The position numbers and the translations under genes were made by a program. 64,000 nt of DNA from Microbacterium arabinogalactanolyticum (lineage in GTDB: Bacteria > Actinomycetota > Actinomycetes > Actinomycetales > Microbacteriaceae), in contig NZ_BRZC01000002.1 in assembly GCF_030268005.1 (NCBI RefSeq), forward strand, positions 186,001 to 250,000. The letters run 5' to 3'. The notes under the pieces were generated by a model. That model did not search any database. It was not told the origin of the DNA and was given only the letters and a program-made list of their open reading frames with translations. The first letter of the stretch is position 1, and each line of letters starts with the position of its first letter. Positions 7,849 through 17,264 of the stretch are shown here, in pieces.

Positions 7849-10800
7849 ATGACCTATCCGCGCACCTCAGGCACGGCCTTCGGCCCGGCCGCTGTCACTC
7901 CGAGCCCGCGCTTCCCCGAGATCGAGACCGAGGTCCTCGACTTCTGGAAGACGGATGACACCTTCCGCGCCTCCATCGCGCAGCGCGAGGGCGCCGACGA
8001 GTGGGTCTTCTACGACGGACCTCCCTTCGCGAACGGCCTGCCGCACTACGGTCACCTGCTCACCGGGTACGCCAAGGACCTGTTCCCGCGCTTCCAGACC
8101 ATGCTCGGCAAGAAGGTCGACCGCGTGTTCGGATGGGACACGCACGGCCTGCCCGCCGAGCTCGAGGCGATGAAGCAGCTCGGACTGACCGAGAAGAGCG
8201 AGATCGAGGACATGGGCATCGGCGTCTTCAACGGGAAGGCGCGCGACTCCGTGCTCGCGTACACGCGCGAATGGCAGGACTACGTGACCCGTCAGGCGCG
8301 GTGGGTCGACTTCGAGCGCGGCTACAAGACGCTCGATCTCGGGTACATGGAGAGCGTGCTGTGGGCGTTCAAGACCCTGTTCGACAAGGGGCTCGCCTAC
8401 GAGGGCTACCGTGTGCTGCCCTACTGCTGGCGCGATGAGACGCCGCTGTCCAACCACGAGCTGCGCATGGACGACGACGTCTACCAGGACCGCCAGGACC
8501 CGTCCGTCACCGTGACGTTCCCGCTCACCGGGGCCAAGGCAGAGTCCCTCGGCCTCACCGCCGTGCGCGCCCTTGCCTGGACGACGACGCCGTGGACCCT
8601 TCCGACGAACCTCGCCCTCGTCGTGGGCCCCGACATCGAGTACGTGGTGCTGCCGGCCGGGCCGAACGGCGCCGCCGACGTCGTGACGGGGGACGACCCC
8701 GCCGAGACCGCCGCGCACCGCTACCTGCTGGCTCGCGACCTGCTGGGCGGCTATGCCAAGGATCTCGGATACGAGTCGGCCGAGGAGGCGCTCGCCGCAG
8801 TCGACCGCTCGGTGCTCGGCAAGGAGCTCGAGGATGTCACCTACGACCGGCTGTTCGACTACTACGCGGACGCCGAGACCTGGGGCACGGAGAAGGCGTG
8901 GCGCATCCTCGTCGACGACTACGTCACCACCACCGACGGCACCGGCATCGTGCACCAGGCGCCCGCCTACGGTGAGGACGACCAGCGCGTCTCCAACGCC
9001 GCGGGCATCCCGACCATCCTCTCGCTCGACGACGGCGGCAAGTTCCTGCCGAACGTCACCGACGTCGCCGGCGTGCTCTGGATGGAGGCCAACACGCCGC
9101 TGATCCGCCTGCTGCGCGCGGCGGGGCGGATGCTGCGCGAGCAGAGCTACGTGCACTCCTACCCGCACTGCTGGCGCTGCCGGAACCCCCTGATCTACAA
9201 GGCGGTCTCGAGCTGGTTCATCCGCGTGACCGACGTCAAGGATCGGATGCTCGCGAACAACGAGCAGATCACCTGGGTGCCGGAGAACGTCAAGCACGGC
9301 CAGTTCGGCAAGTGGCTCGAGGGTGCGCGCGACTGGTCGATCAGCCGCAACCGCTACTGGGGCTCGCCGATCCCGATCTGGAAGAGCGACGACCCGACCT
9401 ACCCCCGAGTGGACGCCTACGGCTCGCTGGAGGAGCTGGAGCGCGACTTCGGCACGCTCCCGCACAACGAGAACGGCGAGGTCGACCTGCACCGGCCCTA
9501 CATCGACGACCTCACCCGGCCGAACCCCGACGACCCGACCGGGAAGTCCACGATGCGCCGCATCGAGGACGTCTTCGACGTGTGGTTCGACTCCGGCTCG
9601 ATGCCGTACGCGCAGGTGCACTACCCGTTCGAGAACCAGGAGTGGTTCGACTCGCACGCGCCGGCCGACTTCATCGTGGAGTACATCGGGCAGACCCGCG
9701 GCTGGTTCTACGTGATGCACGTGCTCTCCACCGCCCTGTTCGACCGCCCGGCGTTCACCGGGGTCAGCTGCCACGGCATCGTGCTCGGCTCCGACGGCTA
9801 CAAGATGTCGAAGTCGCTGCGCAACTACCCCGACGTCAGCGAGGTGCTGGACCGCGACGGCTCGGACGCCATGCGCTGGTTCCTGATGTCCAGCTCGGTG
9901 CTGCGCGGCGGCAACCTCGCCGTCACGGAGGAGGGGATCCGCGCGGGCGTGCGGGAGTTCCTGCTGCCGCTGTGGAACTCGTGGTACTTCTTCGCCACCT
10001 ACGCGAACGCCGCGACCCCGGAGGGCTACGAGGCGACCTGGCGCACCGATTCCACGGACGTCCTGGACCGGTACATCCTCGCCCGGCTCGGGGACCTCGT
10101 CCGCGACGTGCGCGCCGACCTGGAGGGGCTGGACTCGACCACGGCGTCCGCTCGCCTGCGCGACTTCGCCGAGGTGCTGACGAACTGGTACATCCGCCGC
10201 TCCCGCGACCGCTTCTGGGAGGGGACCGCCACCGAGGCGTTCGACACGCTGTACACGGTGCTCGAGACCCTCACCCGCGTCGCGGCGCCGCTGGTGCCGC
10301 TGATCAGCGAGCGCATCTGGCAGGGGCTGACCGGCGGGCGCAGCGTGCACCTGACGGACTGGCCGGACGGCGAGGCGTTCCCTGCAGCGGATGACGTGCG
10401 CGATGCCATGGACGCCGTGCGCGAGCTGTCCAGCGTCGGCAACGCCCTGCGTAAGAAGGAGAAGCTGCGCGTGCGGCTGCCGCTCGCCCGCCTCACTGTC
10501 GTGTCGCCGCTCGCCGACGATCTCGCGCAGTTCGAGGGCATCCTCCGCGAGGAGCTCAACGTCAAGACGGTGGAGCTGGTGAAGCTCGGTGAGGACACGG
10601 CGCGGGAGTACGGCATCAGCCATCGTCTCAGCGTCAACGCCCGCGCCGCGGGCCCCCGGCTCGGCAAGGACGTGCAGAAGGTCATCCGCGCCGCGAAGGA
10701 GGGCTTCTGGACCGAGGACGCCGGCGTCGTGACCGCTGACGGCATCGCGCTGGAGCCGCACGAGTACGAGCTGGTGCTGGAGACCACCGGACGCCCGGAG

Positions 10801-11175
10801 GGAGAGGCGCTCGCGGTGCTGCCCACGGGCGGGTTCGTACTGCTCGACACCGCGACCACGCCGGAGCTCGAGGCCGAGGGCCTGGCCCGCGACGTGATCC
10901 GCGCCGTGCAGGACACCCGCAAGAGGGCCGGCTTCGACGTGAGCGACCGGATCCGCCTGCAGCTGCGCTTCACGGATGCTGCTGATGCGGATGCCGTGGA
11001 GTCGGCGTTCGTCCTTGCGGATGTCGCCGGCGAGACCCTCGCGGTCGAGCACAGCCTGCTGCGTGCGGACGCCGAGCTCGGCGAGAGCGAGTTCGAGAAC
11101 GTGATCGGCAAGGGCACCTACGCCAACCGCGGCGACTTCACGGTCGCCGTCGCCCGGACGGGAGCAGCGAAGTGA
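7849..11175 (+). CDS. ileS: Isoleucyl-tRNA synthetase
   Basis: Charges tRNA-Ile with isoleucine and edits misactivated valine. 1108 residues. The class I HIGH motif appears as HYGH in [12 protein letters not shown] near residue 65, and KMSKS in [13 protein letters not shown] near 650. The CP1 editing domain lies between, with the TTTPWTLP threonine-rich motif near 245. Length and motifs suggest the longer, eukaryote-like type 2 IleS usual in actinobacteria, a class often less sensitive to mupirocin (inference). Expression is governed by the upstream T-box. The stop overlaps the folC start (GTGA). Confidence 0.98.
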   Translation: MTYPRTSGTAFGPAAVTPSPRFPEIETEVLDFWKTDDTFRASIAQREGADEWVFYDGPPFANGLPHYGHLLTGYAKDLFPRFQTMLGKKVDRVFGWDTHGLPAELEAMKQLGLTEKSEIEDMGIGVFNGKARDSVLAYTREWQDYVTRQARWVDFERGYKTLDLGYMESVLWAFKTLFDKGLAYEGYRVLPYCWRDETPLSNHELRMDDDVYQDRQDPSVTVTFPLTGAKAESLGLTAVRALAWTTTPWTLPTNLALVVGPDIEYVVLPAGPNGAADVVTGDDPAETAAHRYLLARDLLGGYAKDLGYESAEEALAAVDRSVLGKELEDVTYDRLFDYYADAETWGTEKAWRILVDDYVTTTDGTGIVHQAPAYGEDDQRVSNAAGIPTILSLDDGGKFLPNVTDVAGVLWMEANTPLIRLLRAAGRMLREQSYVHSYPHCWRCRNPLIYKAVSSWFIRVTDVKDRMLANNEQITWVPENVKHGQFGKWLEGARDWSISRNRYWGSPIPIWKSDDPTYPRVDAYGSLEELERDFGTLPHNENGEVDLHRPYIDDLTRPNPDDPTGKSTMRRIEDVFDVWFDSGSMPYAQVHYPFENQEWFDSHAPADFIVEYIGQTRGWFYVMHVLSTALFDRPAFTGVSCHGIVLGSDGYKMSKSLRNYPDVSEVLDRDGSDAMRWFLMSSSVLRGGNLAVTEEGIRAGVREFLLPLWNSWYFFATYANAATPEGYEATWRTDSTDVLDRYILARLGDLVRDVRADLEGLDSTTASARLRDFAEVLTNWYIRRSRDRFWEGTATEAFDTLYTVLETLTRVAAPLVPLISERIWQGLTGGRSVHLTDWPDGEAFPAADDVRDAMDAVRELSSVGNALRKKEKLRVRLPLARLTVVSPLADDLAQFEGILREELNVKTVELVKLGEDTAREYGISHRLSVNARAAGPRLGKDVQKVIRAAKEGFWTEDAGVVTADGIALEPHEYELVLETTGRPEGEALAVLPTGGFVLLDTATTPELEAEGLARDVIRAVQDTRKRAGFDVSDRIRLQLRFTDAADADAVESAFVLADVAGETLAVEHSLLRADAELGESEFENVIGKGTYANRGDFTVAVARTGAAK

Positions 11176-12524
11176 GCGACGTGCAGAGGGCGGACGCCGT
11201 CTACGAGAAGCTGCTGGAGCGTGCGGGGGAGCGGTGGGTGCAGCCCCGCAAGGAGCGGGTCGCCCGCATCCTCACCCTGCTCGACGATCCGCAGCGCACC
11301 TACCGCGTCGTGCACATCACCGGCACCAACGGGAAGACGTCGACCGCGCGGATGATCGAGAGCCTGCTGCGCGCCCACGGGCTGCGCACCGGTCTCTTCA
11401 CCAGCCCGCACCTGAAGCGCTTCACGGAGCGCATCATGATCGACGGCGAGCCGATCGCGGATGCGGCGGTCGCCGACGCGTGGGATGAGATCGAGCCGTT
11501 CGTCGGCATCGTCGACGCCGAGCTCGAGGCCGCCGGGGATGCCCCGCTGACCTTCTTCGAGCTGCTCACGGTGCTCGCCTTCGTGGCGGCGGCGGATGCC
11601 CCGGTGGACGTGCTCGTGCTCGAGGTCGGCATGGGCGGTTCGTGGGACTCCACCAACACCGCCGACGGCGACGTGGCGGTGTTCGCCCCGATCGACATGG
11701 ACCACGCCGACCGGCTGGGCGACACGATCGAGAAGATCGCCGAGGTCAAGGCCGGGATCATCAAGGACGGCGCGGCCGTCGTCTCCGCCCAGCAGAAGCC
11801 CGAGGCCGAGGCGGTGCTGCGCCGCGTCGCCGCCGAGAAGGGCGCGACCTACGCGAGCGAGGGCGAGGACTTCGGGCTGTCGGCGCAGAAGCTCGCCGTG
11901 GGCGGCCAGATGATCAGCATCCGCGGGCTCGCCGGCGAGTACGCCGACGAGTACCTGCCGCTGTACGGCGCGCACCAGGGCCACAACGCGGCCCTCGCCG
12001 TCGTCGCCGTGGAGTCGCTGATCGGCGGTGGCTCGCAGCGCATCGCCGGTGAGATCATCACCGACGGGCTGCAGAACGCCACATCTCCGGGCCGCCTGCA
12101 GCTGGTCGGCATCGCGCCGACCGTGGTCGTGGATGCCGCGCACAACCCGCATGGTGCGGCGTCGCTGGCTCGCGCTCTGGACGACAGCTTCGACTTCGAC
12201 GAGTGGGGGCTCGTGCTGGGCGTCTTCGCCGACAAGGACACCGCCGGCATCGTCGACACTCTGCTCCCTGCGGTCACCGAGGTGTTCGCGACCTCGCCCG
12301 ACTCCGAGCGAGCCGAGGAGGCGGATGCCATCGCCGACCTGGTCGAGGAACGCGGCCGCCGCGCGAGCGTGCACCCCACGCTCGCCGAGGCCGTGGACGC
12401 CGCGCGCGAATGGGCGTCGGCCTCCGAGCGGCGTGCAGTCGTGATCGCCGGGTCGATCGTGCTCGCAGGTGAGGCACTGCTGCTCTCCGAGGAAGAGGAC
12501 TGGAAGAGCGGATGGCGCGGATGA
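11172..12524 (+). CDS. folC: Bifunctional folylpolyglutamate synthase/dihydrofolate synthase
   Basis: Cytosolic Mur-ligase-type enzyme that joins glutamate to dihydropteroate and then lengthens the polyglutamate tail of folates. 450 residues, normal for the family. The ATP-binding loop GTNGKTS is at residues 51-57, the folate motif [14 protein letters not shown] follows, and the C-terminal ligase domain begins near 300 after [11 protein letters not shown] start overlaps ileS by four bases and the gene is followed with overlap by a DUF4233 gene, a common actinobacterial order. Confidence 0.96.
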   Translation: MSDVQRADAVYEKLLERAGERWVQPRKERVARILTLLDDPQRTYRVVHITGTNGKTSTARMIESLLRAHGLRTGLFTSPHLKRFTERIMIDGEPIADAAVADAWDEIEPFVGIVDAELEAAGDAPLTFFELLTVLAFVAAADAPVDVLVLEVGMGGSWDSTNTADGDVAVFAPIDMDHADRLGDTIEKIAEVKAGIIKDGAAVVSAQQKPEAEAVLRRVAAEKGATYASEGEDFGLSAQKLAVGGQMISIRGLAGEYADEYLPLYGAHQGHNAALAVVAVESLIGGGSQRIAGEIITDGLQNATSPGRLQLVGIAPTVVVDAAHNPHGAASLARALDDSFDFDEWGLVLGVFADKDTAGIVDTLLPAVTEVFATSPDSERAEEADAIADLVEERGRRASVHPTLAEAVDAAREWASASERRAVVIAGSIVLAGEALLLSEEEDWKSGWRG

Positions 12525-12931
12525 CGGCCTCGCGCGCGCCCCGCGCCAGGACTCCGCGCACCCTCGCGCAGAAGCTCGGCGCCATCGTGCTGGGCTTCGA
12601 GGCGATCGTCGTCTTCCTCGCCGGGCTGACGGTGTACGGGCTGAACGTGCTGCCGCAGGGGATCCCCGCGTGGTGGGGGATCGTCGGCGGCATCGTGCTC
12701 GCCGTCGCGATGATCGCCCTCTCCGGTGCGATCTCCCGCCCCGGCGCGATCGCGACCGGGTGGGTGCTGCAGGCGCTCGTCCTGGCATCCGCCCTGCTCG
12801 TCCCCGCCATCGCGCTCGTCGCGCTGATTTTCGGCGGCATGTGGGGATATGCGACGATCGTGGGGGCCCGGATGGACCGCAGACAGGCGGACACCCACGC
12901 ACAGCCCGAGACTCACACAGAGAGCGAATGA
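12512..12931 (+). CDS. DUF4233 membrane protein
   Basis: 139-residue integral membrane protein of unknown role found between folC and ndk in many actinobacteria. After a basic N-terminus (RAPRARTPRTLAQK) there are about four hydrophobic segments: AIVLGFEAIVVFLAGLTVYGL, WWGIVGGIVLAVAMIALSG, TGWVLQALVLASALLVPAIA and a last one ending GGMWGYATIVGARMD. ATG 12512 gives a 13-base overlap with folC; an alternative ATG at 12521 would give the commoner ATGA overlap. Function cannot be assigned; the fixed neighbourhood suggests co-expression with folate and nucleotide genes. Confidence 0.8.
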   Translation: MARMTASRAPRARTPRTLAQKLGAIVLGFEAIVVFLAGLTVYGLNVLPQGIPAWWGIVGGIVLAVAMIALSGAISRPGAIATGWVLQALVLASALLVPAIALVALIFGGMWGYATIVGARMDRRQADTHAQPETHTESE

Positions 12932-12932
12932 C

Positions 12933-13349
12933 ATGGCCACTGAAGAAACCCTCGTCCTCGTCAAGCCTGACGGCGTCGCCCGCGGCCTGACCGGCACGAT
13001 CCTCGCCCGCATCGAGGCGAAGGGCTACGCGCTCGTCGACATCCGCCTGGTCGAGCCCGACCGCGACCTGCTCGCGGCGCACTACGCCGAGCACGAGGGC
13101 AAGCCGTTCTACGAGCCGCTCCTCGAGTTCATGATGTCCGGTCCGTCCGTGGCGATCCGCCTGGCCGGCAACCGCGTCATCGAGGGCTTCCGCTCCCTTG
13201 CCGGCACCACCGACCCGACCACCGCCGCGCCCGGCACGATCCGCGGCGACTTCGGCCGGGACTGGGGCCTGAAGGTGCAGCAGAACCTCGTGCACGGCTC
13301 GGACAGCCCGGAGTCGGCGGCGCGCGAGCTCGGCATCTGGTTCAGCTGA
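12933..13349 (+). CDS. ndk: Nucleoside diphosphate kinase
   Basis: Transfers the terminal phosphate between nucleoside triphosphates and diphosphates through a phosphohistidine. 138 residues, standard length. Begins TLVLVKPDGVARGL, has the GPSVAIRLAG region, and the active-site His in NLVHGSDS at about residue 118. It starts one base after the DUF4233 stop, and is followed by a strong bidirectional terminator, so it closes the ileS operon. Confidence 0.98.
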   Translation: MATEETLVLVKPDGVARGLTGTILARIEAKGYALVDIRLVEPDRDLLAAHYAEHEGKPFYEPLLEFMMSGPSVAIRLAGNRVIEGFRSLAGTTDPTTAAPGTIRGDFGRDWGLKVQQNLVHGSDSPESAARELGIWFS

Positions 13350-13363
13350 ACCCCGAGGACATG

Positions 13364-13397
13364 AAAGAGGGACGCCCCGACGGGGCGTCCCTCTTTT
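13364..13397. terminator. Bidirectional intrinsic terminator between ndk and VKOR gene
   Basis: A near-perfect stem (AAAGAGGGACGCCCC with GGGGCGTCCCTCTTT) and two-base loop, A-tract on one side and T-tract on the other, so it can end transcription of both convergent genes. Confidence 0.93.
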
Positions 13398-13407
13398 CGC
13401 ATTCGGA

Positions 13408-14016
13408 TCAGAAGAGGCGCAGGAGCTCGCCGATCAGATCCCCGCCTGCCATGTAGGCCATCACGACGATGACGGCGAAGCAGAGGATCGAGGCGAGCGG
13501 CGTCCAGGCCATCAGACGGCCGAAGGCCTCCTGCACGGACTTCTTCTTCGACAGCGTCCCGTTCCGGCCGAGATGCACCACCGTGGTGAGGAAGGTGGGA
13601 ATCATCACGAGGTAGGTCAGACCGCACCAGGGGCACAGCGTGTGCAGCGAGAAGAACGTCTGCCAGATCAGCCAGGCGATGAACGCGAACGCTGCGGCGA
13701 TGCCGACTCCGAAGAGGGCCCAGAACCAGCGCGGGAACCGCACGCCCGCGACGACGGCGACGCCCATGACGAGCACGGCCATCCAACCCGTGAGGCCGAT
13801 GATCGGGTTCGGGAAGCCGAACACCGAGCCCTGCCAGGAGTCGAGATTCGCGCCGCACTGCACGAAGAAGCTCAGGTTGCAGCCCAGCTCCGCCTGGGGA
13901 TTCTCCAGGCTGATGAACTTGTCCATCGTGAGCTGGAAGGCGGCCCACCAGCCCACCACGCTCGCGAGGATGAGCCAGATGCCGTACCCGATGTGCCGTG
14001 TGCGCTGTGCGGTCAT
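13408..14016 (-). CDS. Vitamin K epoxide reductase (VKOR) family membrane protein
   Basis: Integral membrane oxidoreductase that passes electrons from periplasmic disulfide formation to a quinone. 202 residues with about five hydrophobic segments. The redox pair is the CPWC motif near residue 131, preceded by HTL. A second cysteine pair, C46 (LGCNLS) and C54 (FVQCGANLDS), lies in the first extracytoplasmic loop, as in bacterial VKOR. No DsbA-like partner is fused or adjacent. ATG is preceded at six bases by a GATAAT hexamer, without a Shine-Dalgarno, suggesting a leaderless mRNA. Confidence 0.9.
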   Translation of the reverse strand: MTAQRTRHIGYGIWLILASVVGWWAAFQLTMDKFISLENPQAELGCNLSFFVQCGANLDSWQGSVFGFPNPIIGLTGWMAVLVMGVAVVAGVRFPRWFWALFGVGIAAAFAFIAWLIWQTFFSLHTLCPWCGLTYLVMIPTFLTTVVHLGRNGTLSKKKSVQEAFGRLMAWTPLASILCFAVIVVMAYMAGGDLIGELLRLF

Positions 14017-14022
14017 GTCGGG

Positions 14023-14028
14023 ATTATC
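14023..14028 (-). promoter_or_regulatory. Candidate -10 of VKOR gene, leaderless geometry
   Basis: GATAAT on the minus strand, exactly six bases before the ATG at 14016. Confidence 0.55.
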
Positions 14029-14107
14029 TCAGCGTTCGCTATGCGGTTCGGGTGAGGACATGACGCGCGCCGCACGCTCGGATGACACCGTCGAACGATC
14101 GGGATGC

Positions 14108-14285
14108 GATAATGGACGCAGGTGTCGTCGTGAGAAGTCACGACCGCATCGACAAGACTTCGGGACCGGATGTCCCACGCGATCCAGCCACTGAGCGGAT
14201 CGCATGCCGATTGAGTTCGCGGCTGCTGTTTCGCCGCACGAGTTTTCGCGGCGCACGCAGTGCCCGCGCAGGGAGCTAGCCAGAG
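14108..14285 (+). promoter_or_regulatory. rne promoter region and structured 5' leader
   Basis: A GATAAT hexamer at 14108-14113 would give a leader of about 165 bases. The leader holds two successive small hairpins: GGGAC/GTCCC (14162-14175) and GCGATCC/GGATCGC (14179-14203), then a GC-rich stretch and a GGGAG sequence before the ATG. RNase E genes are autoregulated through their leaders in enterobacteria; whether that applies here is inference. No -35 is convincing. Confidence 0.45.
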
Positions 14286-16820
14286 ATGGCCGATGAGAAC
14301 GATGACAAGAACACCCCTACCCTCGACACGACGCCGGCGCAGCCGGTAGTCGAGGACGCGCCGGTCGCGGAGACGGACGAGTCCGTCGCCGTGGAGCCGG
14401 ATGCTGCGCCTGAGACGGTGTCCGAGGCGGATGCCGCTCCCGCGGCGGACGTTCCGTCGACGGAGGCGACGTCCGACGGCGAATCCGAGCCCGGGGCGCG
14501 TGAGGTCGCCGACGCCGAGGCGCCGGCATCCGCGCAGTCGCCTGGGGCCGAGGCATCCGCGCCGGCTGCGGTCGACAGCGCCGCGGAGGCTGAGCTGCCC
14601 GCCGAGTCGGAGCAGCCTGCCGCAGAGGCTGAGACGTCCGCCGAGGTCGAGACGCCCGCGGGGGAGACGCCCTCCGACGCCGAGACGCCGGCGGAGGAGA
14701 AGCCCTCCGAGCCGGAGCGGCCGTCCGCGCCCGAGCCCGTCACCGCGGTGAGCCTGGGCCTGCTGCCCGAGGTCTTCGTCTCCAAGGTCTCCACGCAGCT
14801 GCACTTCTACGCTCCCGAGATCGTCCCGCTGCCGGCATCCGCCGCTCACGACGATGAGGACGACGAGCGCGGCTCGGCGTTCTCGCGCCGGGGCAGCAGC
14901 ACACGTCGCCGCCGCGGCGGCGACGGAGACGAGGGTCGTGACGAGCCGCGTCAGCGTCAGCGCACGGTCGAGTACATCACCGAGCCGAAGGCCATCAAGG
15001 GCTCCACCCGCCTCGAGGCCAAGAAGCAGCGCCGCCGCGACGGTCGCGACGCCGGCCGCCGCCGTCCGGTGGTCACCGAGGCCGAGTTCCTCGCCCGCCG
15101 CGAGTCCGTCGACCGCATGATGGTCGTGCGCGCCAAGAACGGCCGCACCCAGATCGGCGTGCTCGAGGACAACGTGCTCGTCGAGCACTACGTCGCCAGA
15201 AACCAGGACGCCTCGCTGATCGGCAACGTCTACCTCGGACGCGTGCAGAACGTGCTGCCGAGCATGGAGGCCGCCTTCGTCGACATCGGCCGCGGCCGCA
15301 ACGCCGTGCTCTACTCCGGCGAGGTGGACTGGGACGCCGTGGAGACGGGCAACCAGCCCCGTCGCATCGAGCTCGCCCTCAAGCCCGGCGACCGCGTGCT
15401 CGTCCAGGTCACCAAGGACCCGGTCGGACACAAGGGCGCCCGCCTCACCAGCCAGATCTCGCTGCCCGGCCGCTACCTGGTGTACGTGCCAGGCGGCTCC
15501 ATGAACGGCATCTCGCGCAAGCTGCCCGACAACGAGCGCGCCCGCCTGAAGCGCATCCTCAAGGAGGTGCTGCCGGAGTCGTCCGGCGTGATCGTCCGCA
15601 CCGCGGCCGAGGGCGCCACCGAGGAGCAGCTGACCCGCGACGTGCAGCGGCTCACCTCGCAGTGGGAGCACATCCAGAAGCTCGTGCAGACCCAGCAGGC
15701 GCCTGCGCTGCTGCACGCCGAGCCCGACCTGCTGGTCAAGATCGTCCGCGACGTCTTCAACGAGGACTTCACCCGGATGACCATCCAGGGCGATGACGCG
15801 CACCGCACCATCAGCGCCTACCTCGAGAGCGTGGCCCCCGACCTGCTGGAGCGGGTCGAGACCTACACCGACGATGTCGACCCCTTCGACGCGTACCGCA
15901 TCACCGAGCAGATCGAGAAGGCCCTGGACCGCAAGGTCTGGCTGCCCTCGGGCGGTTCGCTGGTCATCGACCGCACCGAGGCCATGACGGTGGTCGACGT
16001 CAACACCGGCAAGTTCGTCGGCTCGGGCGGAAACCTCGAGGAGACCGTCACCAAGAACAACCTCGAGGCCGCCGAGGAGATCGTCCGCCAGCTGCGCCTG
16101 CGCGACATCGGCGGCATCATCGTCGTCGACTTCATCGACATGGTGCTCGAGTCCAACCGCGACCTCGTGCTTCGCCGCCTGGTGGAGTGCCTGAGCCGCG
16201 ACCGCACGAAGCACCAGGTCGCCGAGGTCACCTCACTCGGTCTCGTGCAGATGACGAGGAAGAAGCTCGGCCTGGGCCTGCTGGAGACCTTCAGCGAGCC
16301 CTGCGAGGTGTGCGCCGGCCGCGGTGTCGTCGTGCACCACGACCCGGTCGTCAAGCACCGCGGCGGACCGGCGAGCAGCAGCCAGGGGCGTCGCTCGCGC
16401 GGCTCCTCCGCTCCGCAGCAGGCTCCGCAGGCCGCTCCCGCTCAGCCCGCTGCAGCGGCGAACGGCGGCACCCACAGCATCACGGAGGGCGCGAAGTCGG
16501 CTCTCGCCGCGATCGCGGCCTCCACGATCGTGCCGACCACCGGCGAGGTGCCCGTGGTCGCGCAGGAGCCGGTCGACGCTCCCGAGGCGCCCGAGCGGCC
16601 CAAGAAGAGCCGTCGCAAGCGCGGTGGTGAGCGACGCGGGCCGAAGACCGAGGCCGAGCAGCTGCTCGACTCCGTGCTCGACGCGCTGCCCGAGCCGAAG
16701 GCCCCCGGTCAGGGGCGCAACCGCCGCCGCGTGACCACGGCGATGCTCACCGCCGGCTCGGCGTCGGCCCAGGGGGCATCCGACTCAGCGTCGATCCCTG
16801 CCCCGGACGCGAAGTCCTGA
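14286..16820 (+). CDS. rne: Ribonuclease E/G family endoribonuclease
   Basis: Endoribonuclease of mRNA decay and rRNA/tRNA maturation. 844 residues. Residues 1-250 are an acidic, Glu/Pro/Ala-rich low-complexity extension ending in a basic RRRRGG region. The catalytic core follows: MMVVRAKNGRTQIGVLED, the S1 part (GNVYLGRVQNVLPSMEAAFVDIG), then the DNase I-like part with VDVNTGKFVG and DIGGIIVVDFIDM acidic residues. The zinc-link cysteines are CEVCAGRG near 675. The C-terminus is again basic and disordered. This flanking-tail layout is typical of actinobacterial RNase E. Its last 36 bases overlap the convergent DUF4031 gene. Confidence 0.96.
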   Translation: MADENDDKNTPTLDTTPAQPVVEDAPVAETDESVAVEPDAAPETVSEADAAPAADVPSTEATSDGESEPGAREVADAEAPASAQSPGAEASAPAAVDSAAEAELPAESEQPAAEAETSAEVETPAGETPSDAETPAEEKPSEPERPSAPEPVTAVSLGLLPEVFVSKVSTQLHFYAPEIVPLPASAAHDDEDDERGSAFSRRGSSTRRRRGGDGDEGRDEPRQRQRTVEYITEPKAIKGSTRLEAKKQRRRDGRDAGRRRPVVTEAEFLARRESVDRMMVVRAKNGRTQIGVLEDNVLVEHYVARNQDASLIGNVYLGRVQNVLPSMEAAFVDIGRGRNAVLYSGEVDWDAVETGNQPRRIELALKPGDRVLVQVTKDPVGHKGARLTSQISLPGRYLVYVPGGSMNGISRKLPDNERARLKRILKEVLPESSGVIVRTAAEGATEEQLTRDVQRLTSQWEHIQKLVQTQQAPALLHAEPDLLVKIVRDVFNEDFTRMTIQGDDAHRTISAYLESVAPDLLERVETYTDDVDPFDAYRITEQIEKALDRKVWLPSGGSLVIDRTEAMTVVDVNTGKFVGSGGNLEETVTKNNLEAAEEIVRQLRLRDIGGIIVVDFIDMVLESNRDLVLRRLVECLSRDRTKHQVAEVTSLGLVQMTRKKLGLGLLETFSEPCEVCAGRGVVVHHDPVVKHRGGPASSSQGRRSRGSSAPQQAPQAAPAQPAAAANGGTHSITEGAKSALAAIAASTIVPTTGEVPVVAQEPVDAPEAPERPKKSRRKRGGERRGPKTEAEQLLDSVLDALPEPKAPGQGRNRRRVTTAMLTAGSASAQGASDSASIPAPDAKS

Positions 16821-17051
16821 GGCGATCAGCCGCCTTGTGAGCTCCTTGCCGCCGACGTGCACAGCGCCGGCGGCAAGAAGCCGCGGGAGGGCGTCCTCGG
16901 GGACGTCGTAGTGGTCCAGGTCGAAGGCGCGCCGGGGAAGCCCCTGCGCGGCCGCGAACGCATGCAGCTCGCCGAGGTCCGCGTCGCTGACCAGGTGCGC
17001 CCAGAGCCGTCCGTGCGCCGGCCAGATCGGGTCGTCGACGAGAACGGTCAT
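16785..17051 (-). CDS. DUF4031 protein
   Basis: 88-residue protein of a conserved actinobacterial family with unknown function. Recognisable by the opening VLVDDPIWPAHGRLWAHLVSD, then LHAFAAAQGLPRRAFDLDHYDVP and the C-terminal GKELTRRLIASGLR. Convergent with rne, overlapping its last 36 bases. A TAGGAT hexamer lies exactly six bases before the ATG and there is no Shine-Dalgarno, so the start is well supported as leaderless. Confidence 0.85.
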   Translation of the reverse strand: MTVLVDDPIWPAHGRLWAHLVSDADLGELHAFAAAQGLPRRAFDLDHYDVPEDALPRLLAAGAVHVGGKELTRRLIASGLRVRGRDRR

Positions 17052-17057
17052 GCCGCG

Positions 17058-17063
17058 ATCCTA
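17058..17063 (-). promoter_or_regulatory. Candidate -10 of DUF4031 gene, leaderless geometry
   Basis: TAGGAT on the minus strand, six bases before the ATG at 17051. Confidence 0.55.
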
Positions 17064-17090
17064 GGCCCGTGACACACCCCGCCGCTCACT

Positions 17091-17119
17091 TTGCGGCATG
17101 GCCTCGCTTCAGGTAAAGT
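17091..17119 (+). promoter_or_regulatory. rplU-rpmA promoter
   Basis: TTGCGG (17091-17096), a 17-base spacer and TAAAGT (17114-17119). Transcription would start near 17126, leaving a leader of about 140 bases. Confidence 0.75.
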
Positions 17120-17125
17120 AGTCCT

Positions 17126-17264
17126 TTGGTGCGAGACCCCTGTCTGCTCCCCGGGCGGCAGGAGAAGTCTTGCGTCCGCACCCTTCGCGAAGGCGTCGTA
17201 CGCAAGCAGAAGTCTTCCCGTGAGATTCCCGGAGCAGTCCGCTCCCCAACGAAACAGGTATGAA
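17126..17264 (+). promoter_or_regulatory. Structured leader of rplU (candidate ribosomal-protein leader)
   Basis: Contains a two-tier hairpin: CTTGCGT (17169-17175) with ACGCAAG (17200-17206), enclosing CCTT/AAGG (17182-17193). The nonamer AGAAGTCTT occurs on both sides (17163-17171 and 17208-17216). Ribosomal-protein L21 leaders are known autoregulatory sites in several bacteria; a match to this structure is inferred, not tested. Confidence 0.55.

Noticed and set aside
7867..11052. A 1,061-codon frame antisense to ileS
   Set aside because: Low-complexity His/Arg/Val/Gly composition and no domain; ileS is certain on the other strand.
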